A stretch of DNA of 64,000 nucleotides from an uncultured Eubacteriales bacterium. GTDB taxonomy: Bacteria > Bacillota > Clostridia > Oscillospirales > CAG-272. Each line of letters opens with the position of its first letter. Positions within the stretch are counted from its first letter, which is position 1. Positions 16,696-24,662 of the stretch are shown here, piece after piece. Both the position numbers and the translations under genes were made by a program. Under the pieces are notes generated by a model. The model made no database searches, was not told the DNA's origin, and worked only from the letters and a program-made list of their open reading frames with translations. The DNA lies in assembly GCA_948467545.1 (NCBI GenBank), contig CAOKER010000006.1, positions 1 to 64,000 of the forward strand, read 5' to 3'.

Positions 16696-19296
16696 TCAGT
16701 AAACAAGTTTTTTTAAATCGTACAAAAGCTCAAGTGCATCCCTCGGCGTCATCATATCCATGTCAAGCTCGGAAATTCGTCTCCGAAGCTCTTCCGTACC
16801 AATATCCTCAAAGCTCACATTCTCGCTTTCAGGCGCCTCCTGTTCGTTTTCGGCAAAAAGACGGTCTGCCGCCTCGCTCTTTTTTTCAAGAGTGCCGAGA
16901 ATTACCCGAGCACGGCGGATCACTTCTCCGGGAACACCGGCAAGCTTGGCAACCTCAATTCCGTAGCTGTCATCCGCCGCCCCTTTAACTATACGACGCA
17001 GAAAAATTAATTCATCGCCCTTCTTTTTTGCGGCTATCGAATAATTAACTACGCCCGGTATTTCATCTGCCAAAGCCGTAAGTTCATGGTAATGCGTAGC
17101 GAATAAAGTTCTCGCACCGAGTTTTTTACCCGCAGTGTATTCCGCAACGGCACGGGCAATGCTCATACCGTCAAAGGTACTTGTACCGCGGCCTATTTCA
17201 TCATATATAATTAAACTGCGCTTTGTCGCGTTTTTAAGAATATACGCAACCTCATTCATTTCAAGCATAAATGTAGACGTCCCCGACGCAAGATCATCAG
17301 ACGCCCCGACGCGCGTAAAAAGTCTGTCGACAATTCCGATTCTTGCCGACGAAGCGGGTACAAACGAACCAATCTGCGCCATTATTGCAATCAAAGCAAC
17401 CTGACGCATATATGTAGATTTTCCGGCCATGTTCGGACCTGTAATCAGCATCAGACGGTTATAATCCGTATCAAGCATTGTGTCATTGGGAACAAAGCCG
17501 CCGCTCTGTACAAACTTTTCAACCACCGGATGTCTGCCGTCATGTATTTCAAGCACATCACTGTATTCAATTTCGGGACGTACATAATTTTCATCAAAAG
17601 CAACGGAAGCCAAAGAACAGTAAACATCAAGAACAGCAAAGCAATCAGCATTTGCCGCGATAACATCCGATTTTTCGGAAACCATATCCCTGAGTCCGCA
17701 GAAAAGCTCATACTCAAGGGCGTTAAGCTTATCAACTGCGCCGAGAATTGTGGCTTCCATATTTTTAAGCTCGTCCGTTATATATCTCTCGCCTGTAGTA
17801 AGCGTCTGCTTGCGTATATAGTTTTCCGGGACCATAGACACGTAAGATTTTGATACTTCAATATAATATCCGAATACACGGTTGTATCCGATTTTCAGCG
17901 TTTTTATCCCCGTACGTTCCCGCTCACGCATTTCCATCTGCGTCTTATAGTCCTTAGAATTGCTGATTATACTCCGCAGCTTATCAACCTCTTCATTATA
18001 TCCGTCCGCTATCATTCCGCCCTCTCTTACAAGCGCGGAAGCATTTTCCGAAACAGCTCTCAAAAGAGTCTCAAAAAGCTCCTGCTCAGGAGAGAGCCTG
18101 CTGCAGATTCGCCGAAGCTCATCCGCACCGGAGTCTGTCAGAAGCTGTTTCAGATACGGAATTACCGACAGCGTTTTTCCGATTGCCAAGAGATCCTTTG
18201 CATTTGCCGTTCCGTAGGCGACCTTTGCCATGAGCCGTTCAAGATCAAGAACTCCGGCAAGCGTCTCGGAAATCTCACTTCTGAGCATAAAATCTCCGCT
18301 AAGCTGTTCAACTGCGTCGAGCCGCGCGGAAATTGCGGACGCATTGCGAAGAGGCTTTTCAATATAACGCCTGAGCAAACGCGCTCCCATCGACGTTCTC
18401 GTACGATCGAGAACCCATAGAAGCGTACCGCGCTTTTCCCTTCCGCGAATCGTCTCACACAGCTCAAGATTTCGCCTCGAACTTGCGTCCATCTGAAGAT
18501 ACTGATCCTCGGAATAGAATTTCAAATTCTTGATATTCGGTATCTGCGTGCGGTAAGTTTCCTCAAGATAACGAAGCATCGCACCGAAAGAGCTTACCGC
18601 CGCCGTACTCTCGGCTCCCATTTCGCCTGCAGTCTTTCCAAATCTGTCGGAAATTAGCTCACTCGCGGATTCGGCGTCAAAATAATCGATTCTGCGGTCG
18701 TCAAGCATTCCTCCGAGTCTGACCGAAATATATTCGGAAAGCTGCGGAACGTTTTCCGCCGGAACATTGATTAAAACTTCACGCGGCATATATGCAGCCA
18801 GCTCATTTATAATCCTCTGAGACATATCGCCGCCGAAAAGAACGGTTCCCCGCGCTTCCGCCGTAGACACGTCGGCAAAGCAAAGCCCTGCAGAATCCCC
18901 GTCAAATGCAATTGTGCAAAGAAAATTATTTTTACCCTCGTCGAGTAAATCCGTTTCAATCAGTGTTCCCGGCGTAACGATTCTCACTACATCGCGTTTA
19001 ACAAGACCCTTGGCAGCAGCCGGATCCTCAGTCTGCTCACAGATTACAACCTTGTAGCCCTTATTTACCAGTCTGCCTATATATGTCTCACTGCTGTGAT
19101 AAGGAATTCCGCACATCGGAGCACGTTCTTCAAGACCGCAGTCCTTTCCGGTAAGTACAAGATTCAGTTCACGCGACACAAGCTTTGCATCATCATAAAA
19201 CATCTCATAAAAATCTCCGAGTCTGAAAAAAAGAATCGAATCCTTATACTTTTCCTTGACACTGAGATACTGCGCCATCATCGGTGTAACCGGCAT
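16696..19296 (-). CDS. mutS: DNA mismatch repair protein MutS
   Basis: An 866-residue mismatch sensor. The N-terminus has the mismatch-reading GDFYEMFYDDA (Phe-x-Glu), then connector, lever and clamp regions. The ATPase has TGPNMAGKSTYMRQVALI (Walker A), SLIIYDEIGRGTSTFDG (Walker B/signature) and TLFATHYHEL. Length is normal for MutS1. GGGGG lies seven bases before the ATG. It is cotranscribed with mutL, and the upstream spacer contains a 17-bp tandem array. Confidence 0.97.
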   Translation of the reverse strand: MPVTPMMAQYLSVKEKYKDSILFFRLGDFYEMFYDDAKLVSRELNLVLTGKDCGLEERAPMCGIPYHSSETYIGRLVNKGYKVVICEQTEDPAAAKGLVKRDVVRIVTPGTLIETDLLDEGKNNFLCTIAFDGDSAGLCFADVSTAEARGTVLFGGDMSQRIINELAAYMPREVLINVPAENVPQLSEYISVRLGGMLDDRRIDYFDAESASELISDRFGKTAGEMGAESTAAVSSFGAMLRYLEETYRTQIPNIKNLKFYSEDQYLQMDASSRRNLELCETIRGREKRGTLLWVLDRTRTSMGARLLRRYIEKPLRNASAISARLDAVEQLSGDFMLRSEISETLAGVLDLERLMAKVAYGTANAKDLLAIGKTLSVIPYLKQLLTDSGADELRRICSRLSPEQELFETLLRAVSENASALVREGGMIADGYNEEVDKLRSIISNSKDYKTQMEMRERERTGIKTLKIGYNRVFGYYIEVSKSYVSMVPENYIRKQTLTTGERYITDELKNMEATILGAVDKLNALEYELFCGLRDMVSEKSDVIAANADCFAVLDVYCSLASVAFDENYVRPEIEYSDVLEIHDGRHPVVEKFVQSGGFVPNDTMLDTDYNRLMLITGPNMAGKSTYMRQVALIAIMAQIGSFVPASSARIGIVDRLFTRVGASDDLASGTSTFMLEMNEVAYILKNATKRSLIIYDEIGRGTSTFDGMSIARAVAEYTAGKKLGARTLFATHYHELTALADEIPGVVNYSIAAKKKGDELIFLRRIVKGAADDSYGIEVAKLAGVPGEVIRRARVILGTLEKKSEAADRLFAENEQEAPESENVSFEDIGTEELRRRISELDMDMMTPRDALELLYDLKKLVY

Positions 19297-19353
19297 ACCG
19301 CCACCCCCTTTTCAATAAAGACTCATTACGCCGTAAAGCTTTTTCGGCGGCAT

Positions 19354-19421
19354 ATTGCTGCCGTCGCCGAATTGCTGCCGTCGCCGAATTGCTACCGCCG
19401 CCGAATTGCTACCGCCGCCGA
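19354..19421 (+). repeat. Four 17-bp tandem repeats upstream of mutS
   Basis: ATTGCTGCCGTCGCCGA occurs twice and ATTGCTACCGCCGCCGA twice, in register without gaps. The array lies in the gene-free stretch 19297-19606 between mutS and the YlbF-family gene. The stretch also has CAATAAAGACTCATTACGCC near 19314, which faintly resembles the dispersed repeat. Confidence 0.9.
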
Positions 19422-19606
19422 AAAAGTCAAAAGCTCTGCTGTAATGACCGCAAAATCCACCTTTAAAAATCTGTACCTTAAAGCTTAAAGCTGTACGCTT
19501 TTAAAGCCTCTGACATACGTCTATTATATAAAATTATTGAAATATATAAAAAATATTTTCCGACCGCTTCCGACCGCAAAGCAGGACAGTTATAACTGCT
19601 CCGTCA

Positions 19607-19975
19607 TCAGTGACATCCGCCGCAGGAAGAACAATTTCCCCCGCATGAAGAGTGTTCTCCGGTAATTGCAAAATTAATTTCCTCATTGACCTCGCTCATA
19701 AGACGGGATACCTCTTCATTTGCACGCAAATATTCAACATATGCCGGATATCCGATTATCTTCTCGTACAATGAATCAATTCGTTCCTTTATTGCAGTAC
19801 GGAAAGCCTCGTCCTCCGTTGACGATATAGCCTGCTGCTGAGCATTATACTCGCTGATATCCGCCTGAAGAGCAGAATCCGCCTGAAACGCCGCTTCAGC
19901 GGCCTGCGCGCGTTTCATAACATCCGTCTTTTTAAGCATATTTCCAAGTTCACGTGCAAGTTCCATTATCTCCAT
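19607..19975 (-). CDS. YlbF/YmcA-family protein with a cysteine-rich tail
   Basis: A 122-residue helical protein. The N-terminus MEIMELARELGNMLKKTDVMKR and the helical middle (IIGYPAYVEYLRANEEVSRLM) fit the YlbF/YmcA family; in Bacillus these form the RicAFT complex that binds iron-sulfur clusters and affects RNA processing and sporulation. The C-terminus SSCGGNCSSCGGCH has four cysteines and could bind a metal or cluster. It sits between miaB and mutS on the same strand, its usual place in Clostridia. Confidence 0.85.
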   Translation of the reverse strand: MEIMELARELGNMLKKTDVMKRAQAAEAAFQADSALQADISEYNAQQQAISSTEDEAFRTAIKERIDSLYEKIIGYPAYVEYLRANEEVSRLMSEVNEEINFAITGEHSSCGGNCSSCGGCH

Positions 19976-20002
19976 AATAAGTCTCCATTTCTCTGTTGTT
20001 TT

Positions 20003-20036
20003 TCAATAAGGCGCAAAGCGCCGCCGTGCGGCAATT
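20003..20036 (+). repeat. Short copy of the dispersed repeat (hairpin end)
   Basis: CAATAAGGCGCAAAGCGCCG is identical to the start of copy C; the rest (CCGTGCGGCAATTTTTTACG) does not follow the family. It lies in the 84-bp spacer between miaB and the YlbF-family gene. Confidence 0.6.
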
Positions 20037-20059
20037 TTTTACGACAAAGCGGATAAAAA

Positions 20060-21475
20060 TCAACTGCAAATATGACCGTAAAGAGCATATGTTTCCGCTT
20101 TATCTACATATATATTAACCTTTTCTCCGGCAAGTGATTCCGGTCCCTCAAAATGGACAAGCCGATTGCGCTCATTTCTTCCTGTCAGCTTAGTCTTATC
20201 GGTCTTGCTTATCCCCTCTACAAGAACCTCAATTATCTTACCCTCATATGCAAGATTTTTTTCATACGAAATTCGGTTCTGCAAATCCAGAAGCCTGGAA
20301 AAGCGTTCTTTTTTTATACTGTCGGAAATCTGACAGTCCATTTCCGCAGCTTTTGTTCCCTTTCGCGGAGAATATATAAACGAATAAATCGAATCAAACT
20401 GCACCCGTTCCAGCATTGAAAGCGTTTCCTCGAATTCAGACTCAGTCTCTCCGGGAAAACCGACTATAATATCCGTGCTGAGTGATATGTCCGGGATTTT
20501 TTCGCGGAGACAGCTTACAGTACTAAAATAATCCTCGGCAGTATAACCGCGGTTCATCGCCCGTAAAACGCGGTTGCTTCCCGACTGAAGAGGAAGATGA
20601 AATTGACGAGCCATTTTATGATTTGCCGCAATCGTTTCAATAAGCTTCTTTGAAACATCTTTCGGATGACTCGTCATAAAACGTACGATAAAATCTCCCG
20701 GAACAGCGCATACATCGGAAAGCAAATCCGCAAAGTCGTATTTCCCGCCGTCCGCAGTATCGCGACCGTATGAGTTGACATTCTGACCTAAAAGAGTGAT
20801 TTCCCTGTAACCGGACGCCGCCAAAGTCTCAACCTCTGCAAGAATATCCTCTCTGCCTCTGCTGCGTTCTCTTCCGCGCACATACGGAACAATACAGTAA
20901 GTACAGAAGTTATTGCAGCCGTACATTATACTTACCCACGCCTTAAAGCTGCTGAAACGGTGTACCGGAAGCCCTTCCGCAATCGACGCTTCTCCCTCAT
21001 TGCCGAGCAGTATTCTTTTTCCCGACGTAAGCGTTTTGTAAAGTATCTCCGGAAACCGATAATTATCAAATGTACCGAATAGGAAATCTATATAAGGATA
21101 TTTGTTTTTTATATCCAGTGTCCGATGCTCCTGGGAAACCATACAGCCGCAGATACCTATAATCAAATCGGGATTCTTTTCTTTAATATGCTTGTACTGA
21201 CCTGCGATTGAAAGCGTCTTAAGCTCAGCATGCTCTCTCACCGCGCAGGTATTCACAATAATCAAATCAGCCTGCTCAGGATCACCGGTCACAGTATATC
21301 CCATCGATTCCGCCATGCCGCAAAGCCTTTCACTGTCCGCTTCATTTTGCTGACATCCGAAAGTCTGCATAAATACAAATCTTTCCCGCCCGGTAATAAG
21401 ATTTCTGACAAGCTCCATATATCTATACTGTTCGGCAAGCTGAGTCTCGGTTACTGCCGTCGAATTTTTTTCCAT
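20060..21475 (-). CDS. miaB: tRNA-2-methylthio-N6-dimethylallyladenosine synthase
   Basis: A 471-residue radical-SAM methylthiotransferase that adds a methylthio group to i6A37. The N-terminal cluster cysteines are in MQTFGCQQNEADSE, NTCAVREHAE and GICGCMVSQ. The radical-SAM site is YGCNNFCTYCIVPYVRGRE. The C-terminal TRAM domain (EVLVEGISKTDKTKLTGRNE) is present. The frame is open 16 codons further to a GTG, but the ATG of MEKNSTAV is preferred because the family has no hydrophobic extension. It is the first gene of the miaB-ylbF-mutS-mutL-tgt run. Confidence 0.94.
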   Translation of the reverse strand: MEKNSTAVTETQLAEQYRYMELVRNLITGRERFVFMQTFGCQQNEADSERLCGMAESMGYTVTGDPEQADLIIVNTCAVREHAELKTLSIAGQYKHIKEKNPDLIIGICGCMVSQEHRTLDIKNKYPYIDFLFGTFDNYRFPEILYKTLTSGKRILLGNEGEASIAEGLPVHRFSSFKAWVSIMYGCNNFCTYCIVPYVRGRERSRGREDILAEVETLAASGYREITLLGQNVNSYGRDTADGGKYDFADLLSDVCAVPGDFIVRFMTSHPKDVSKKLIETIAANHKMARQFHLPLQSGSNRVLRAMNRGYTAEDYFSTVSCLREKIPDISLSTDIIVGFPGETESEFEETLSMLERVQFDSIYSFIYSPRKGTKAAEMDCQISDSIKKERFSRLLDLQNRISYEKNLAYEGKIIEVLVEGISKTDKTKLTGRNERNRLVHFEGPESLAGEKVNIYVDKAETYALYGHICS

Positions 21476-21875
21476 ATTTATAATCCAATCCGTGATATAA
21501 AAGCCAAATCTAAAAAATACCACTAAGTTATTAAAATAAACTTAAATAAACAAATTCTGACTGTAATAAATTAGTATATCTTAAACTTATTTTTATGACG
21601 AGAACAATGTGTGAATTAATTATTAAAGAGAACCCGTAAAATTCAGATATGCAAAAATAATATTTTTTGTCATTTCTATATTTTGACAGATTTCTTGCTA
21701 TATATGTACTATAATGATAAAAAAGAAAACAAAAGAAATGAGTATTTAAGATCTTCATGCCTTGTATAAAAGACATCCGTGTAAAATAAGCCGGCTAAAC
21801 CGGCGCAATAAACGCATCGGATTAAGCCGCATAAGGCAGAATGATAATCGAATAATCGAAAGGACGGTAACAAAA
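21476..21875. other. Divergent intergenic region miaB / spoIIAA
   Basis: An AT-rich stretch between two divergent operons. It contains TTGACA at 21683 and TATAAT at 21710, but the spacing of 21 bases is too long for an ordinary promoter. In Bacillus the spoIIA operon is read by sigma-H; no convincing sigma-H site was recognised. No small gene was seen. Confidence 0.5.
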
Positions 21876-22208
21876 ATGGACGAAATTACATGCAGTACGG
21901 AATTTATAAACGGAACGCTGACAGTTCACATCGGCGGAGCCATAGATCACCATACCGCAAGAGAAGCACGAGAGACAGCGGACAAGGCAATAACCGACAC
22001 AGGTACAAAAAAACTCGTTCTCGATTTGTCGGAGGTGGAATTCATGGACAGCGCAGGACTCGGATTAATTCTCGGCAGATATACAAAGATGAGTGACGCC
22101 GGAGGCACAGTGACAGTAAAAAATCCTTCCAATGAAATACTCAGAATCATTAAGATGGCAGGGGTTGAAAAGCTTGTCTCAATTGAGCTGCAAAAAGCAA
22201 AACAGTAA
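21876..22208 (+). CDS. spoIIAA: Anti-sigma F factor antagonist SpoIIAA
   Basis: A 110-residue STAS protein. When unphosphorylated it binds SpoIIAB and releases sigma-F in the forespore. The phosphorylatable serine is in EFMDSAGLGLILGRY (Ser59). The frame is open further upstream, but the ATG of MDEITCST, with AAAGG 12 bases before it, gives the family's normal length. First gene of the canonical spoIIAA-spoIIAB-sigF operon. A 12-bp segment (ATTAATACAAGA) that touches the last base of its stop codon is duplicated in tandem at 22208-22231. Confidence 0.95.
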   Translation: MDEITCSTEFINGTLTVHIGGAIDHHTAREARETADKAITDTGTKKLVLDLSEVEFMDSAGLGLILGRYTKMSDAGGTVTVKNPSNEILRIIKMAGVEKLVSIELQKAKQ

Positions 22209-22250
22209 TTAATACAAGAATTAATACAAGAAAGGAATGTCAAACAAGCT

Positions 22251-22685
22251 ATGAATGCTAAAATCACAAATACGATGAAGCTCGAATTCGACTCCGATTC
22301 ACAAAACGAAAGCTTTGCGCGCAGCACCGTAAGCAACTTCGCGGCGAGACTTGATCCTACAATCACAGAGCTCTCGGAAATACGAACCGCCGTATCGGAA
22401 GCCGTAACAAATTGCATAATACACGGGTACCGCGGTACAAAAGGGAAAATCACCGTTACCGTAATGCTGTATTCGGACAGACATATAAAAATCAGAATAA
22501 AGGATAACGGATGCGGAATAAAAGACATAGAAAAAGCAAGAGAGCCTCTCTACACCTCAGATCCCTCGGGCGAACGCGGCGGAATGGGATTCTCGATTAT
22601 GGAAAGCTTTACAAATAAAATGAAAGTAACATCAAAGGAAAATCAAGGTACTACCGTAACCTTGACAAAGCGTCTCAAATGGTGA
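22251..22685 (+). CDS. spoIIAB: Anti-sigma F factor SpoIIAB (serine kinase)
   Basis: A 144-residue GHKL-type kinase that holds sigma-F inactive and phosphorylates SpoIIAA. The N box AVSEAVTNCIIHGYRG, the D box IKDNGCGIKDIE and GGMGFSIMESF are intact and length is normal. It overlaps sigF by seven bases, indicating translational coupling. A weak AAAGG lies 15 bases upstream of the ATG. Confidence 0.96.
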   Translation: MNAKITNTMKLEFDSDSQNESFARSTVSNFAARLDPTITELSEIRTAVSEAVTNCIIHGYRGTKGKITVTVMLYSDRHIKIRIKDNGCGIKDIEKAREPLYTSDPSGERGGMGFSIMESFTNKMKVTSKENQGTTVTLTKRLKW

Positions 22686-23500
22686 GAAGCTCCGATATGG
22701 TATCAGAAAAAAGCAAAACAGCTTTTCCGGAACAAAACACCGGAAAATCCGCTTCCGGAGAAAAGGAAATACCCGCCGAAGAAAACAGCAGAAAATCCGA
22801 AAACGAGAGGCTTCTCAGACTGATAAAAAACGGAGATAAATCTGCCGGCGACGAGCTTGTAAAAACAAATTTAGGTCTTGTTAAAAACATCGCTCTGAGA
22901 TTTACAGGCCGAGGAACAGATTACGAGGACCTTGTACAAATCGGCACCGTCGGAATGTTAAAAGCAATTTCCAGCTTTGATTTTTCTTACGGAACGGTTT
23001 TCTCTACTTATGCAGTGCCGCTGATAATCGGCGAGATTAAACGGCATCTGCGCGATACCGGTCCGATTAAGATAAGCCGAGGTTTGAAACAGGCCGGTAC
23101 AAATCTGATGCGCGAGCGCGAACGCTTCATAAATCTATACGGTAAGGAGCCGAGAATTTCAGAGCTCGCCGAAAAGTGCGGCATGACCGTGGAAGACGCG
23201 TCCGAAGCATTGGAAGCATGCGCATGTATCTCTTCGCTCAGTACACCGGTCGGAGATGAGGACGGACTTACACTTGAAGGGACTATAGCCGATCCGACAG
23301 ATTTGATATCGAACGCCGCAGATCATATCGCACTTTCCGAGGCAATCGGCACACTTCCTCCGATGGAACGCAGAATCATCGTTCTCAGATACTATAAAAA
23401 CATGTCTCAGGAACAAACAGGAAAACTGCTGGGAATTTCGCAGGTTAAGGTTTCGAGAGAGGAAAAGAAAATTATCGAGCGTCTCAGAAAAGAACTGTAA
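22679..23500 (+). CDS. sigF: Sporulation sigma factor SigF
   Basis: A 273-residue sigma-70 family factor for early forespore transcription. Region 2 reads LVKTNLGLVKNIALRFTGRG, then YEDLVQIGTVGMLKAISSFD and FSTYAVPLIIGEIKRHLRD. Region 4 is LPPMERRIIVLRYYKNMSQE followed by LLGISQVKVSREEKKI. An unusually long, polar N-terminus of about 40 residues precedes region 2. The operon position identifies it as SigF; by sequence alone SigG would also be possible. Confidence 0.94.
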   Translation: MVRSSDMVSEKSKTAFPEQNTGKSASGEKEIPAEENSRKSENERLLRLIKNGDKSAGDELVKTNLGLVKNIALRFTGRGTDYEDLVQIGTVGMLKAISSFDFSYGTVFSTYAVPLIIGEIKRHLRDTGPIKISRGLKQAGTNLMRERERFINLYGKEPRISELAEKCGMTVEDASEALEACACISSLSTPVGDEDGLTLEGTIADPTDLISNAADHIALSEAIGTLPPMERRIIVLRYYKNMSQEQTGKLLGISQVKVSREEKKIIERLRKEL

Positions 23501-23506
23501 ACAGCA

Positions 23507-23552
23507 GGCTGCTGCAAATGATTATAAATCGTCTGCAGCAGCCATATTTTTT
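23507..23552 (+). terminator. Intrinsic terminator of the spoIIA operon
   Basis: GGCTGCTGCA and TGCAGCAGCC pair perfectly around an AT-rich loop and are followed by ATATTTTTT. Confidence 0.9.
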
Positions 23553-23710
23553 ACTCCGATTATACTGCTTAAAATATAAAGCGTTATATCTTTCATATGG
23601 TAACCGCAAAAAAATATACACCGAATTTTAGCGGATTCAATATGAAGCATCCTGACTTACAGCGTCGGAAACACAGCATATCACATTAATAATTAGGATA
23701 TAATCACAGC

Positions 23711-24589
23711 TTAAGACTCAGCATCCCAAACAGGCTCCGGCGCGCTGTAATGTACTCCACGGTTGTCGGTTTCATATCTTATCCATTGACGGTTTTCTTC
23801 CGGAATATATTGCTCTACAAACTCGACCATTTCCGTCGGATAATACGTGATAAATTGGTGTTTTCCCGAGTAATTTGAATACATGTATTCGTACACGTTT
23901 TCAAGAACTTCTTCGTAATTTTCAAAGTCCGTAACATTATATCCGCTGTCAGGATCGGTCACAAGCTCATAAAAATGGTAAAATGTATATACACCGCCAT
24001 CGCAATAAAAATTATAAGGGCTTACGAATGATCGCATTGCCTCGCCAAGATTATCGTTAAAAAGCGCGTCTATAAAGTCTTGTGAAAACAAGTTATTATG
24101 CTCTTGTGAATAAAGTTCTACTTCCTCACGAGTAAGCGGCATTTCCCGTATCAAAAAATACATAAGCGGGGGTTCATCCGGAGTTCTCCATAACTTGTCA
24201 TAAGGATATACATCTTCAAATTTTGAAATAGCCTTTGATACATCTTGAATACGACAATTGTAAAAATTTCCATCCCCCGGTTTTGCGCCAATTACACGAC
24301 AAGGATTTGAAAATTTTAATTTTAATTCATCAAAATTCTCTCCGCCTACAGCACTTATATCCGGTGGCTCTGAAAAAGACTCTGTATCAAAATTCATTTC
24401 ATGAGCGGTTTCACCCTCCGTAACAGAATCAACGATCGTATCAATTACAGCGGTATCTTCCGTAACAGAGTCAAAGGTCGTATCAATTACAGCAGTATCT
24501 TCCGTATCAATTGACGGGCCGGAATAGGAACACGAAAAAAGAATAGCTGAACATATAGCCGTTATTACTATATAAATATACTTTTTCAT
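23711..24589 (-). CDS. Putative lipoprotein, unknown function
   Basis: A 292-residue secreted protein. A lipoprotein signal peptide (KKYIYIVITAICSAILFSC) places the lipidated Cys at about residue 20. Next comes an acidic Thr/Asp linker with an in-frame tandem duplication of 14 residues (EDTAVIDTTFDSVT, then EDTAVIDTIVDSVT). The rest, residues about 75-292, is acidic and rich in Tyr and Glu; no known domain was recognised. It is next to, and on the same strand as, the secreted lectin/M23 protein, so it may share a cell-wall role (inference). AAAGG precedes the ATG by seven bases. Confidence 0.75.
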   Translation of the reverse strand: MKKYIYIVITAICSAILFSCSYSGPSIDTEDTAVIDTTFDSVTEDTAVIDTIVDSVTEGETAHEMNFDTESFSEPPDISAVGGENFDELKLKFSNPCRVIGAKPGDGNFYNCRIQDVSKAISKFEDVYPYDKLWRTPDEPPLMYFLIREMPLTREEVELYSQEHNNLFSQDFIDALFNDNLGEAMRSFVSPYNFYCDGGVYTFYHFYELVTDPDSGYNVTDFENYEEVLENVYEYMYSNYSGKHQFITYYPTEMVEFVEQYIPEENRQWIRYETDNRGVHYSAPEPVWDAES

Positions 24590-24662
24590 AATAATTCCTT
24601 TCTAAAAAAACAAACATGCTCATTCTTCAAATTCACTTCATTCTGTTCTTTTGTGCTTTGCT

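Noticed and set aside
21683..21715. TTGACA and TATAAT before spoIIAA as a sigma-A promoter
   Set aside because: The spacer is 21 bases, too long for this promoter class; described only as part of the intergenic region.
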